Positions 24,981-32,723 of a stretch of 33,939 nucleotides of DNA are shown one piece after another (position 1 is the stretch's first letter; every line of letters begins with the position of its first letter). The DNA is taken from contig NZ_WFLI01000053.1 of NCBI RefSeq assembly GCF_009208555.1, positions 1-33,939 on the forward strand, read 5' to 3'. The translations under genes were made by a program, and so were the position numbers. A model generated the notes under the pieces. It was not told where the DNA came from. It searched no databases and was given only the letters and a program-made list of their open reading frames with translations. This DNA is from Janthinobacterium violaceinigrum (GTDB lineage: Bacteria; Pseudomonadota; Gammaproteobacteria; Burkholderiales; Burkholderiaceae_D).

Positions 24981-26363
24981 ATGACGGTCAATGATATACC
25001 CCTGATTTCGTTTTTCCAGCGCATCCTCGACCCGATCATCATCATGGGCTTGCTGTACCTGATGACGGTTTTGTCGGGTTCGCCATTTACCGGCTATACG
25101 CTGGTGCTGATGATACTGGCCGTCTTCATTTCGTCGACGGTCTTCCAGCACATCGATCCCTACCGTACCTGGCGCAGCGGCCGCATGCTGGCCTATGCGC
25201 GCGATATCCTCGTGGGCTGGACGATCGTCGCGCTGATCCTCACCTTCCTGGGCTCGGCCACGGGCCTGGCCTATCATTTCGATACCGAAGTGGTGCTGGC
25301 CTGGTTCGTCCTCACGCCCTTCGTGCTGCTGGCCGGGCACCTGGCCGGACGCAAGTTCAGCCTGCATCCGGATGGCGAAAGCGAAGTGCGTTCGGTGGTC
25401 ATCATCGGCGCCAACGACGCCAGCCTGAAGTTTGCCGCCACCATCGAGCGCAATGCCAACCTGTTCATGCACGTGCATGGCTTTTTCGACGACCGCACGG
25501 ACGACCGCTGGCCGGAAAAGATGCGCGAACCGATGCTGGGGCGCATGGACGATATCGCCACTTATGTGCGCGAACACAATATCAAGATGATCTTCATCAG
25601 CCAGCCGATTTCGGCCCAGCCGCGCATCCGCAAGATGCTCGACGAGCTCGAAGATACGACGGCATCCGTGTATTTCTTGCCCGATATTTATATCTTCGAC
25701 CTGATGCAGGCGCGCTTCGACAACGTGGGCGGCATGCCCGTCATCGCCATCCGCGAATCGCCGTTCACGGGCTTTAACAGCATGGTCAAGCGGGGCAGCG
25801 ACATCGTGCTGGGGCTGGTGATCCAGGTGCTGCTGCTGCCGGTGATGCTGGTGATCGCCATCGCCGTCAAGACCACCTCGAAAGGCCCCGTGATTTTCCG
25901 CCAGCGCCGCTACGGCCTGTATGGCGAAGAGATCGTCGTCTACAAATTCCGTTCCATGACGGTGGGCGAAGACGGCGACAAGGTGGTGCAGGCCACCAAG
26001 AACGACCAGCGCGTGACGCGGGTGGGCGCCTTCCTGCGCCGTAGCTCGCTCGACGAGCTGCCGCAGTTTCTCAACGTCTTGCAGGGCCGCATGAGCATCG
26101 TGGGGCCGCGACCCCATGCGGTGGTGCACAACGAGCAGTACCGCAAGCTGATCAAGGGCTACATGCTGCGCCACAAGGTCAAGCCCGGCATTACGGGCTG
26201 GGCCCAGGTCAACGGCTTGCGGGGCGAGACGGAAACGCTGGACAAGATGGAGGCGCGCATCCATTTCGACCTCGATTACCTGCGCAACTGGTCGCTATGG
26301 CTGGATCTGTGGATTATTGCGCGCACGGTGAAAGTGGTGCTGGCGCGCGAGAACGCGCATTGA
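24981..26363 (+). CDS. Undecaprenyl-phosphate sugar phosphotransferase (WcaJ/EpsB type)
   Basis: A 460-residue initiating enzyme of exopolysaccharide synthesis. It would move a hexose-1-phosphate, usually glucose-1-P from UDP-glucose, to undecaprenyl phosphate in the inner membrane. The N-terminal third has about four membrane helices, a Rossmann-like central domain starts at VVIIGANDASLKFA (about 138-150), and the C-terminal transferase domain includes KRGSDIVLGL, GPVIFRQRRYGLYGEEIVVYKFRSM, LRRSSLDELPQFLNVLQGRMSIVGPRPH and KPGITGWAQVNGLRGET. These are the standard motifs of polyprenyl glycosylphosphotransferases. It follows epsL by 9 bp, so both are co-transcribed. Glucose rather than galactose is the usual substrate, but this is inference. 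Confidence 0.92.
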   Translation: MTVNDIPLISFFQRILDPIIIMGLLYLMTVLSGSPFTGYTLVLMILAVFISSTVFQHIDPYRTWRSGRMLAYARDILVGWTIVALILTFLGSATGLAYHFDTEVVLAWFVLTPFVLLAGHLAGRKFSLHPDGESEVRSVVIIGANDASLKFAATIERNANLFMHVHGFFDDRTDDRWPEKMREPMLGRMDDIATYVREHNIKMIFISQPISAQPRIRKMLDELEDTTASVYFLPDIYIFDLMQARFDNVGGMPVIAIRESPFTGFNSMVKRGSDIVLGLVIQVLLLPVMLVIAIAVKTTSKGPVIFRQRRYGLYGEEIVVYKFRSMTVGEDGDKVVQATKNDQRVTRVGAFLRRSSLDELPQFLNVLQGRMSIVGPRPHAVVHNEQYRKLIKGYMLRHKVKPGITGWAQVNGLRGETETLDKMEARIHFDLDYLRNWSLWLDLWIIARTVKVVLARENAH

Positions 26364-26559
26364 GCGCCAGTCTGGTGCTGGCAGGAAAAAATAGCGTTTG
26401 AATATACTTTGCACGGAGTCAATACGCGTTAAAATGGAGCATCTTAGACAGCACCAGCGCATCACGCGACTACTCCGCGCGCATCCTGCCACGAGTCGTG
26501 CCGGCCATGCGCCAGGCCGCGACAGGCAGGCGATGACGTCACCGTGTTGCGGCACATTA

Positions 26560-26648
26560 CTTTCCTCTTGGAAAGGGTCCGACGATGTGTGCAGTATCCG
26601 GCCTTGCCCCTGCCGGTCGTTGCGTCACCCTGACGGGCAGTCGTCGGG
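26560..26648 (+). ncRNA. Candidate structured leader RNA upstream of epsD
   Basis: Three stems are complementary in order. CTTTCC (26560-26565) and GGAAAG (26570-26575) form a small hairpin with loop TCTT. CCGACGA (26579-26585) pairs exactly with TCGTCGG (26641-26647) over a long distance. Between them, CTGCC (26610-26614) pairs with GGCAG (26636-26640), which directly abuts the long stem, and CGTCA (26623-26627) pairs with TGACG (26631-26635). The layout, a closing stem around nested hairpins, recalls a riboswitch or small RNA, but it matches no class I know. It would lie on the transcript if the promoter near 26409-26435 is real. Confidence 0.35.
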
Positions 26649-26805
26649 GCCGCCACGCGCCAACTATCATTTTTAAAGTCAGTCTGAACCACGCAATACA
26701 TAATTTTTTGCAATCAAGTAGACTGCGGAAATAGTTGTTTTTATATCTCATAAGTAGATTTTTAAGCAAATATTTTCCTTGTCGTCGTGCATTATGTGTA
26801 TTATG

Positions 26806-26821
26806 TTTACAATATTGTTAA
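26806..26821. promoter_or_regulatory. Imperfect palindrome in the AT-rich epsD promoter region
   Basis: TTTACAATATTGTTAA is symmetric except for one position pair, with a perfect core ACAATATTGT (26809-26818). It shares the ACAAT/ATTGT half-sites with the palindrome at 18053-18070 before the MBOAT gene, though with a shorter spacer. It may be an operator for the eps genes. Confidence 0.4.
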
Positions 26822-26903
26822 TTATTTGACGCATAACTATTTTCGGGGAAATCATTTCGTGCGCTGCCAGCGGCCCCGGGCCGTTACACTCGCCGCATTT
26901 TCC

Positions 26904-26921
26904 ACCCGTCATACCCGTCAT
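26904..26921 (+). repeat. Tandem 9-bp duplication before the epsD ribosome binding site
   Basis: ACCCGTCAT occurs twice in immediate succession (26904-26912 and 26913-26921), ending 2 bp before GAAGGAG. It is probably a small slippage duplication; no function is evident. Confidence 0.6.
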
Positions 26922-26935
26922 CCGAAGGAGCACGC

Positions 26936-27892
26936 TTGAATCACTTTATCCACTCCCGTCCCGCGCCGCGCCTGCTGTGCGCCGCCCTGGTCCTGCTGGC
27001 CGCTGCCGGCCTGTCCGCTTGCGGCAACAAGGAAAAAAAGGCCGGCCAGGCGCTGGCCAGCGTGAATGGCGAAGAAATCACCATCCTGCAGTTGAATGAA
27101 GAGTTGCAGCGCGCCGGCGTGCAAGCGCCGCAGCAGGCCGCGGCCAGCAAGCAGTTGCTCGAGTCGCTGATCGACCGCCAGTTGCTGCAGAATGAAGCGG
27201 CCAAGGAAAAGGTCGACCGCGATCCGAAAGTCATGCAGGCCATCGAACGCGCCAAGGCGCTGATCGTTGCCCAGGCATACATGCAAAAGCGCATCGGCGC
27301 GGCCACCCGTCCCAGCAAGGCGGAAGTGGACGAGTACTACGCGAAAAACCCCCTGTTCTTCAGCCAGCGCAAGCAATTCGATTTGCGCGAGCTCGTCATT
27401 CCGACGGCGGCGCTGAACGACGAGCTCAAGGCCGTCATGGACCGCGCCAAGTCGCTGGAAGACGTGGCGCAATGGCTCGATGAGCACAAGATCGCGTACG
27501 GCCGCAGCCAGGTGTCGCGCACCAGCGCCGACCTGGCGCCCGAACTGAGCAGCAAACTGCAATCGATGCCCAAGGGGCAGCTGTTCATCGTGCGCGAAGG
27601 CGAGCGCAGCCTGCTCATCGCCCTGGCCGACATCAAGGACAGCCCCGTGGGCCCGGACGCGGCCGCGCCGCAGATTGAACAGTTCCTGGCCAACAAGAAG
27701 AACAAGGATGCAGCGGAAGCGGAGCTGAAACGCCTGCGCGCCAGCGCCAAGATCGAGTATTTCAACAAGGATGCATCGGCTACGGCCTCGGCGGCAGCCT
27801 CGGCCAGCGCATCGGCCGCCGCACCTGCGGCAGCGGCGCCGGCAAACAGCGATCATGAAGCGAATGTGCGCGGCGTAGCGGGATTGAAATAA
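26936..27892 (+). CDS. epsD: EpsD-family peptidyl-prolyl isomerase lipoprotein
   Basis: A 318-residue lipoprotein. The start is TTG 26936, supported by a strong GAAGGAG at 26924-26930. The lipobox LSAC puts the acylated Cys at residue 29. The body has the SurA/PrsA-like N-terminal helical region (VNGEEITILQLNEELQRAGV, LLESLIDRQLLQNEAAKEKVDRDPKVMQAIERAKALIVAQAYMQ type), followed by a parvulin-like segment (FFSQRKQFDLRELVIP). The family is the EpsD-type peptidyl-prolyl cis-trans isomerase of methanolan-type operons, thought to help fold periplasmic eps proteins. The last 40 residues are a low-complexity Ala/Ser tail (ASAAASASASAAAPAAAAP) that is probably unstructured. First gene of the epsD-epsI operon. 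Confidence 0.88.
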   Translation: MNHFIHSRPAPRLLCAALVLLAAAGLSACGNKEKKAGQALASVNGEEITILQLNEELQRAGVQAPQQAAASKQLLESLIDRQLLQNEAAKEKVDRDPKVMQAIERAKALIVAQAYMQKRIGAATRPSKAEVDEYYAKNPLFFSQRKQFDLRELVIPTAALNDELKAVMDRAKSLEDVAQWLDEHKIAYGRSQVSRTSADLAPELSSKLQSMPKGQLFIVREGERSLLIALADIKDSPVGPDAAAPQIEQFLANKKNKDAAEAELKRLRASAKIEYFNKDASATASAAASASASAAAPAAAAPANSDHEANVRGVAGLK

Positions 27893-27948
27893 GTGACGTA
27901 TCGACAAGTAGTTCAACATCAGCAATCTACCAACGGGAATCTGTAATC

Positions 27949-28737
27949 ATGAAACGACTCGCAAACTGGATGATGGCGGCCTTCCTGGCCCTCGCCGCAG
28001 GCATGGCCGGTGCAGCCGATGTCCCCCTTGGGGCTGGTGATGTGCTGAAAATTTCCGTCTACGGCAACCCGGACCTGGGCCTGGAGACGCGCGTGAGCGA
28101 AGCGGGCGAGATCACCTTCCCGCTGGTGGGCGCGGTGGCCGTCGGCGGCCTGTCCACGTCGGCAGCGGAAAAGAAACTGGGCGGCCTGCTCGAGAGCGGC
28201 GGCTTCCTGCGCAAGGCGCAAGTGAACATCATCGTCACCAGCCTGCAAAGCCAGCAGGCTTCCGTGCTGGGCCAGGTGAACCGCCCGGGCCGCTACCCGG
28301 TGGAAGGCAAGCGCAGCGTGATGGACATGCTGGCCATGGCCGGCGGCGTGAGTCCTGACGGCGCCGACCAGATCACCGTGATCCGCAAGCGCGGCGGCAA
28401 CAGCACGCGCGACGTGGCCGATATCCTCGACATCGTGCGCAACGGCGACCTGAAGGGCGACACGGAAGTGGGCGGTAACGACATCATCTACGTCGAACGC
28501 GCGCCGCGCTTCTACATCTACGGCGAAGTGCAGCGCCCGGGCGCCTTCCGCCTGGAACGCAATATGACCGTGCTGCAAGCGTTGTCCGTGGGCGGCGGCC
28601 TGACGGCGCGCGGCACCGAGCGCGGCGTGCGCGTCAAGCGCCGCAATGCGGAAGGCCAGATGGAAGTGCTGTCGGTCAAGCATGACGACTTGTTGCGCGT
28701 CGACGATGTCGTGTATGTCCAGGAAAGCCTGTTCTAA
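27949..28737 (+). CDS. epsE: EpsE polysaccharide export protein (Wza-like, SLBB domains)
   Basis: A 262-residue periplasmic/outer-membrane export protein. A signal peptide of about 22 residues (AAFLALAAGMAGA) has no lipobox Cys, unlike Wza. The poly-export domain starts at PLGAGDVLKISVYGNPDLGLETRVSEAGEITFPLVG, followed by two SLBB-type segments: SVLGQVNRPGRYPVEG and FYIYGEVQRPGAFRLE. This is the typical layout of EpsE in exosortase-linked loci, where it forms the periplasmic part of the polysaccharide channel, working with the EpsF/EpsG copolymerase and perhaps the EpsL barrel. It lies 56 bp after epsD and 41 bp before epsF. Confidence 0.93.
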   Translation: MKRLANWMMAAFLALAAGMAGAADVPLGAGDVLKISVYGNPDLGLETRVSEAGEITFPLVGAVAVGGLSTSAAEKKLGGLLESGGFLRKAQVNIIVTSLQSQQASVLGQVNRPGRYPVEGKRSVMDMLAMAGGVSPDGADQITVIRKRGGNSTRDVADILDIVRNGDLKGDTEVGGNDIIYVERAPRFYIYGEVQRPGAFRLERNMTVLQALSVGGGLTARGTERGVRVKRRNAEGQMEVLSVKHDDLLRVDDVVYVQESLF

Positions 28738-28778
28738 GAGCAACTGGCTCCCTATCTTTTAGTATTGAAAGTTTACAA

Positions 28779-30176
28779 ATGAACCTCACCCAACTATTGC
28801 TGATCCTTCGGGCACGCAAGAAGATTGTGCTGCTGACCTTGATGATCACCGTGGCGCTGGCGCTGGGCGTCAGCCTCGTGCTGCCGAAGACCTACAAGGC
28901 CACCAGCACCTTGCTGCTGAACTACAAGGGGGTCGATCCCCTGACCGGCATGACCATGCCAGGGCAGCTGTTGCCCGGCTACATGGCGACCCAGGTTGAC
29001 ATTATCGGCAGCAAGAACGTGGCCTTGCGCGTCGTCGACCAGCTGGAGCTGGCACGCAGCCCGGCCGTGATCGCCCAGTTCAATGAAGCGGCGCAGGGCA
29101 AGGGCACGGTGCGCGACTGGCTGGCCGATTTGCTGCTGAAGAAACTCGAAGTGATGCCGTCGCGCGAGAGCAGCGTGGTCGACGTCAGCTTCAAGGGCGC
29201 CGACCCGCAATTCGTGGCCGCCGTGTCGAACGCCTTTGCGGAACAGTATCAAAAGGTCAGCATCCAGCTGAAGGTCGATCCGATGCGCAAGGCGACCACC
29301 TACTTTGATGACCAGACGAAATTGCTGCGCGATAACGTCGAGCGCGCGCAAAGCCGCCTGTCGAAATACCAGCAGGACAATGGCATCGTCAGCGTCGACA
29401 ACCGTCTCGACGTGGAATCGAACCGCCTGAACGACCTGTCGGCACAGCTGGTGCTGGCGCAGGGCCAGGCCATGGAAGCCAATTCGCGCCAGCGCATGGC
29501 GCAGGGCGGCAACCTGTCCGAATCGCCGGACGTGGCGTCGAATCCCCTGATCCAGAGTCTGAAGCTGGGCCTGGGCAATGCCGAAGGTAAATTGGCCGAA
29601 CTGGGCCAGCGCCTGGACCGCAATCACCCGCAATACCAGAGCGCCAAGGCGGAAGTGGACAAGCTGCGCCGCGACCTGGCCGAGCAGACGCGCGCCACCT
29701 CGCAAAGCGTGGGCAACAATGCGCAGATCCTGCAGCAGCGCGAAGGCGCCATCCGCGCCGCCCTGGCGGCGCAAAAAGCCAAGGTGCTGGAACTGAACCG
29801 CACGCGCGATGAAATGGGCGTGCTGAGCAAGGATGTGGAAAGCGCCCAGCGCGCTTTCGACGTGACGTCGCAGCGCCTGTCGCAGACGCGTATCGAAGGC
29901 CAGGCGGAGCAGTCCGACATCGCCATGCTCAACCCGGCCACCGCGCCGATCGAGCCGGACAGCCCGAAGATTCCCCGCAACGTGCTGCTGTCGATCTTCC
30001 TCGGCCTCATGCTGGGCTGCGGCATCGCGCTGCTGGCCGAATTGCTGGACCGCCGTATCCGTTCCGACCAGGACCTGAGCGAAGTGCTGCAGATTCCCGT
30101 GTTCGGCGTGGTCGACTGGAAACCCAAACAGCGTCGCATGCGCGGCATGCTGCCACGCCGTTTGCGCCTGAACTGA
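28779..30176 (+). CDS. epsF: EpsF chain-length determinant (Wzz/PCP-2a type)
   Basis: A 465-residue inner-membrane polysaccharide copolymerase. Two membrane helices frame a periplasmic domain: near residues 14-36 (KKIVLLTLMITVALALGVSL) and 402-424 (LLSIFLGLMLGCGIALLAEL). The middle region (about 170-380) is rich in Gln, Arg and Leu heptads and should form a long coiled coil. A PCP proline-rich segment, ATAPIEPDSPKIPRN, precedes the second helix. The protein controls length and export of the polysaccharide together with the tyrosine-kinase-like EpsG encoded next, whose start lies one base after the stop. Confidence 0.93.
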   Translation: MNLTQLLLILRARKKIVLLTLMITVALALGVSLVLPKTYKATSTLLLNYKGVDPLTGMTMPGQLLPGYMATQVDIIGSKNVALRVVDQLELARSPAVIAQFNEAAQGKGTVRDWLADLLLKKLEVMPSRESSVVDVSFKGADPQFVAAVSNAFAEQYQKVSIQLKVDPMRKATTYFDDQTKLLRDNVERAQSRLSKYQQDNGIVSVDNRLDVESNRLNDLSAQLVLAQGQAMEANSRQRMAQGGNLSESPDVASNPLIQSLKLGLGNAEGKLAELGQRLDRNHPQYQSAKAEVDKLRRDLAEQTRATSQSVGNNAQILQQREGAIRAALAAQKAKVLELNRTRDEMGVLSKDVESAQRAFDVTSQRLSQTRIEGQAEQSDIAMLNPATAPIEPDSPKIPRNVLLSIFLGLMLGCGIALLAELLDRRIRSDQDLSEVLQIPVFGVVDWKPKQRRMRGMLPRRLRLN

Positions 30177-30177
30177 G

Positions 30178-31068
30178 ATGGAACCTATCATGACTTCAAG
30201 TCCACACCTCCTCAATAGCACTGCACCGCTGGTGCGCGGCGCCGATTCCAGCATTGGCGGCCTGTTGCTCGAATCGGGCAAGATCACGCCGGAAAACGCC
30301 GAACGCGTGCTGCGCATGCAAAAAGAACTGGGCATCCGCTTCGGCGAAGCGGCCCTGCGCCTGGGTTTGATCACGGAAGCCGATATCGAGCAGGTGCTGG
30401 CGCGCCAGTTCGACTACCCGTACCTGCAGCCGGGCGCCGGCAAGTATCCGCAGGAACTGGTGGCCGCCTACCAGCCGTTCAGCCACCAGGTGGAAACCCT
30501 GCGCGCCGTGCGCAGCCAGCTGATGCTGCGCTGGTTCGCCCGCGGCAGCAAGTCGCTGGTCGTGCTGGGCATGGAGCCGGGCGACGGCGCCAGCCTGTTC
30601 GCGGCCAACCTGGCCGTCGTGTTTTCCCAGCTGGGCGAGCACACTCTGCTGGTCGACGCCAACCTGCGCGCGCCGCGCCAGCAGGAAATCTTCGACCTGA
30701 AAACGCGCCAGGGCCTGTCCGACGTGCTGGCCGGCCGTGCCGAACTCGATATCATCGCCAAGGTGGAATCGTTTGTCGCGCTGTCCGTGCTGGCTGCCGG
30801 CACCTTGCCGCCGAATCCGCAGGAATTGCTCAGCCGTAGCTCCTTCGTCACGCTCAACAAGCAGCTGGAAAGCCGCTACGACGTGGTGCTGTACGACGTG
30901 CCGGCATATGCGACCGGTTCCGATGCGCTCGCCGTGGCGGCGCGTGCGGGCGGCGTGCTGCTGGTGGCGCGCAAGAACAAGACGCCGATGGCGGACGTGG
31001 CGGCCATGACCGAGCAGATGACGCACAGCGGTGCCCAGGTGGTCGGTTCCGTGATGGTCGACTTTTGA
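30178..31068 (+). CDS. epsG: EpsG chain-length determinant tyrosine-kinase-like protein with degenerate Walker A
   Basis: A 296-residue BY-kinase-type cytoplasmic protein. The N-terminal 75 residues (GGLLLESGKITPENAERVLRM, then GEAALRLGLITEADIEQVLARQF) resemble the GspE/MshE N-terminal repeat, which in MshE binds c-di-GMP. The ATPase domain follows: GMEPGDGASLFAANLAVVFSQLGEHTLLVDANLRAP. The Walker A Lys is replaced by Ala138 (GDGAS for GxGKS), and the Walker A' motif reads DANLRAP instead of DADLRRP. No C-terminal Tyr cluster is present; the protein ends VVGSVMVDF. It may therefore be a kinase-dead partner that acts by structure or nucleotide-independent binding. ATG 30190 is an alternative start. 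It overlaps xrtB by one base (TGATG). Confidence 0.9.
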   Translation: MEPIMTSSPHLLNSTAPLVRGADSSIGGLLLESGKITPENAERVLRMQKELGIRFGEAALRLGLITEADIEQVLARQFDYPYLQPGAGKYPQELVAAYQPFSHQVETLRAVRSQLMLRWFARGSKSLVVLGMEPGDGASLFAANLAVVFSQLGEHTLLVDANLRAPRQQEIFDLKTRQGLSDVLAGRAELDIIAKVESFVALSVLAAGTLPPNPQELLSRSSFVTLNKQLESRYDVVLYDVPAYATGSDALAVAARAGGVLLVARKNKTPMADVAAMTEQMTHSGAQVVGSVMVDF

Positions 31069-31976
31069 TGGCTGCGCCTGGCCATGCCATCCCGCCGGAG
31101 CGGGCCGGCCGGTCCGCCTTGCCGGACTGGCTGCCGCTGGCACTGGGCTTCCTGGCCATGCTGGTGCCCAGCCTGGTCGGACTGTTTCGCGGCATCTGGT
31201 CCACGGAAGAGCAGGCGCACGGGCCCATCATCCTGGCCCTGTCTCTGTGGCTGATCTACCGCAAATGGCCCGAGATGCTGGCGCAGAGCGCCGGCGCCCG
31301 TTCGGCCCGGGCCGGCTGGCCGCTGCTGGTCGCCGCGCTGCTGCTGTATGTGCTGGGCCGTTCGCAGCAGATCCTGTCGCTGGAAATCCTCGCCCTGATC
31401 GCTACCGGCCTGGCCCTGCTGCTGCTCAAGCGCGGCTGGGTTGCCGCGCGCATCCTGTGGTTCCCCTTCTTCTTCATGCTGTTCATGGTGCCGCTGCCGC
31501 TGCCGCTGGTGACGACCCTGACCATGCCGATGAAGATGGCCGTGTCCTATGTGACCGAACACATTCTTTTCCTGGCCGGCTATCCGATCGCGCGCAACGG
31601 CGTGATCCTGCAGATCGGCCAGTACCAGCTGCTGGTGGCCGACGCCTGCGCCGGCTTGCAGACCCTGCTGACGCTGGAAGCGCTGGGCCTGTTCTACCTG
31701 AACCTGGTGCGCCATACTTCGCCATTCCGCAACATCGTGCTGGCCCTGCTGATCGTGCCGATTTCCTTCACGGCCAACGTCATCCGCGTGATGGTGCTGA
31801 CCCTGATCACATATTACTTCGGCGATGCGGCCGGGCAGGGCTTCCTGCATGGCTTTGCCGGCATGGTGCTGTTCATTTCCGCGCTGTTGCTGATCCTCAG
31901 CGTCGATAGCCTGCTGCAGTGGATCGTGCGCAGGCGCCAGGCGCGCCGCGCGCCAGCCATGGGAGCGTCGACATGA
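31068..31976 (+). CDS. xrtB: Exosortase B (EpsH)
   Basis: A 302-residue polytopic membrane cysteine transpeptidase-like enzyme that recognises PEP-CTERM signals at the outer face of the inner membrane. The catalytic triad of the exosortase family is complete: Cys194 in VADACAGLQTLLTLEALGLF, Arg240 in FTANVIRVMVL, and His261 in FLHGFAGMVLF. About eight hydrophobic segments can be drawn. Placement between epsG and a separate epsI identifies the B type, in which EpsI is not fused to the exosortase. It starts at ATG 31068, overlapping the epsG stop by one base, and ends overlapping the epsI start by 4 bp. Confidence 0.93.
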   Translation: MAAPGHAIPPERAGRSALPDWLPLALGFLAMLVPSLVGLFRGIWSTEEQAHGPIILALSLWLIYRKWPEMLAQSAGARSARAGWPLLVAALLLYVLGRSQQILSLEILALIATGLALLLLKRGWVAARILWFPFFFMLFMVPLPLPLVTTLTMPMKMAVSYVTEHILFLAGYPIARNGVILQIGQYQLLVADACAGLQTLLTLEALGLFYLNLVRHTSPFRNIVLALLIVPISFTANVIRVMVLTLITYYFGDAAGQGFLHGFAGMVLFISALLLILSVDSLLQWIVRRRQARRAPAMGAST

Positions 31977-32659
31977 ACGGGGCATTGCGCATGAATGTAC
32001 TGCTGGGCGCCTTGCTGCTGGGCGCGGCTATCCTCAGCCATGCCGTGGCGCCGGGCGTGAAGCTGGCCGACCAGCGTCCCAGTTTTTCGCTGGAAGCGGC
32101 CGTGCCGCAAGCGTTCGGCGAGTGGCGCGTCGACAGCTCGATCGTGCCGCTGCAGGTGGACCCGGAGACCCAGGCGCGCCTGAACAAGATCTACAACCAG
32201 ACCCTGTCGCGCACCTACATCAATACGCAGGGCGAACGGGTGATGCTGTCGATCGCGTACGGCGGCGACCAGAGCGACAACATGGGCGTGCACAAGCCGG
32301 AAGTGTGCTACGCGGCGCAGGGTTTCCAGGTCGAACGCGACGAGTATGGCGAGCTGGCTTCGGCCTACGGCAGCCTGCCCGTGAAGCGCTTGCTGGCCGT
32401 GAATGGCAACCGTAGCGAACCCATCACGTACTGGATCACCATCGGCGACAAGATCAGCAAGGTGGGCATGCAGCAGCGCCTCGAGCAGTTGCGCTACGGC
32501 CTGACGGGCACCGTCGCCGACGCCATGCTGTTCCGCGTGTCGAGCATCGATACGGACTTGCCGCGCGCGTACCGGCTGCAAGCCAGTTTCGTCAACGGCT
32601 TGCTGGCCAGCATGCCGGCAGCGGACCGGAGCCGCCTGATCGGCGTGCCGCCCGGTTGA
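31973..32659 (+). CDS. epsI: Exosortase-associated protein EpsI, B-type
   Basis: A 228-residue exported or membrane-anchored protein. The N-terminal helix (VLLGALLLGAAILSHAVAP) anchors it, and the periplasmic domain holds the family landmarks: PQAFGEWRVDSS, ERVMLSIAYGGDQSDNMGVHKPEVCYAAQGFQV (with one Cys), and PITYWITIGDK. EpsI always accompanies exosortases, either fused to them or encoded next to them; its molecular role is not established. The start ATG 31973 overlaps the xrtB stop by 4 bp (ATGA); the frame is open further upstream but without need. A 64-bp gap with a 6-bp hairpin (GCGCCA 32683-32688 / TGGCGC 32696-32701) separates it from the flippase gene. Confidence 0.92.
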   Translation: MNGALRMNVLLGALLLGAAILSHAVAPGVKLADQRPSFSLEAAVPQAFGEWRVDSSIVPLQVDPETQARLNKIYNQTLSRTYINTQGERVMLSIAYGGDQSDNMGVHKPEVCYAAQGFQVERDEYGELASAYGSLPVKRLLAVNGNRSEPITYWITIGDKISKVGMQQRLEQLRYGLTGTVADAMLFRVSSIDTDLPRAYRLQASFVNGLLASMPAADRSRLIGVPPG

Positions 32660-32723
32660 GGCGCGGCTTGACAGTCGGGATGGCGCCAGCGGGCGTGGCG
32701 CAAGGTAGCAGATAGCGAGAATC

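Larger units (their letters stand above)
26364..26935 (+). other. 572-bp intergenic region before epsD: GC-rich structured part, then AT-rich part
   Basis: No convincing gene is present. The left part has a possible promoter (TTGCAC 26409-26414, TAAAAT 26430-26435, 15 bp apart) and several complementary segments described in the next entry. From about 26660 to 26850 the sequence becomes strongly AT-rich, unlike the rest of the window, with short repeats such as ATTATGT (26791-26797 and 26800-26806). The right end carries CGGCC/GGCCG (26871-26883 region) and a 9-bp tandem duplication. Reading frames on either strand in this region have poor codon bias and no Shine-Dalgarno. It probably controls the epsD-epsI operon. 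Confidence 0.6.

Noticed and set aside
26398..26713. Small frames on both strands in the gap before epsD (26398-26676 plus, 26462-26713 minus)
   Set aside because: No Shine-Dalgarno, no recognisable domain, codon use unlike neighbouring genes, and they overlap the complementary segments of the candidate RNA.
27781..27845. Ala/Ser-rich repeat at the epsD 3' end as a regulatory repeat
   Set aside because: It is in frame and ends with a normal stop; low-complexity Ala/Ser tails are common in such lipoproteins, so it is a protein feature only.
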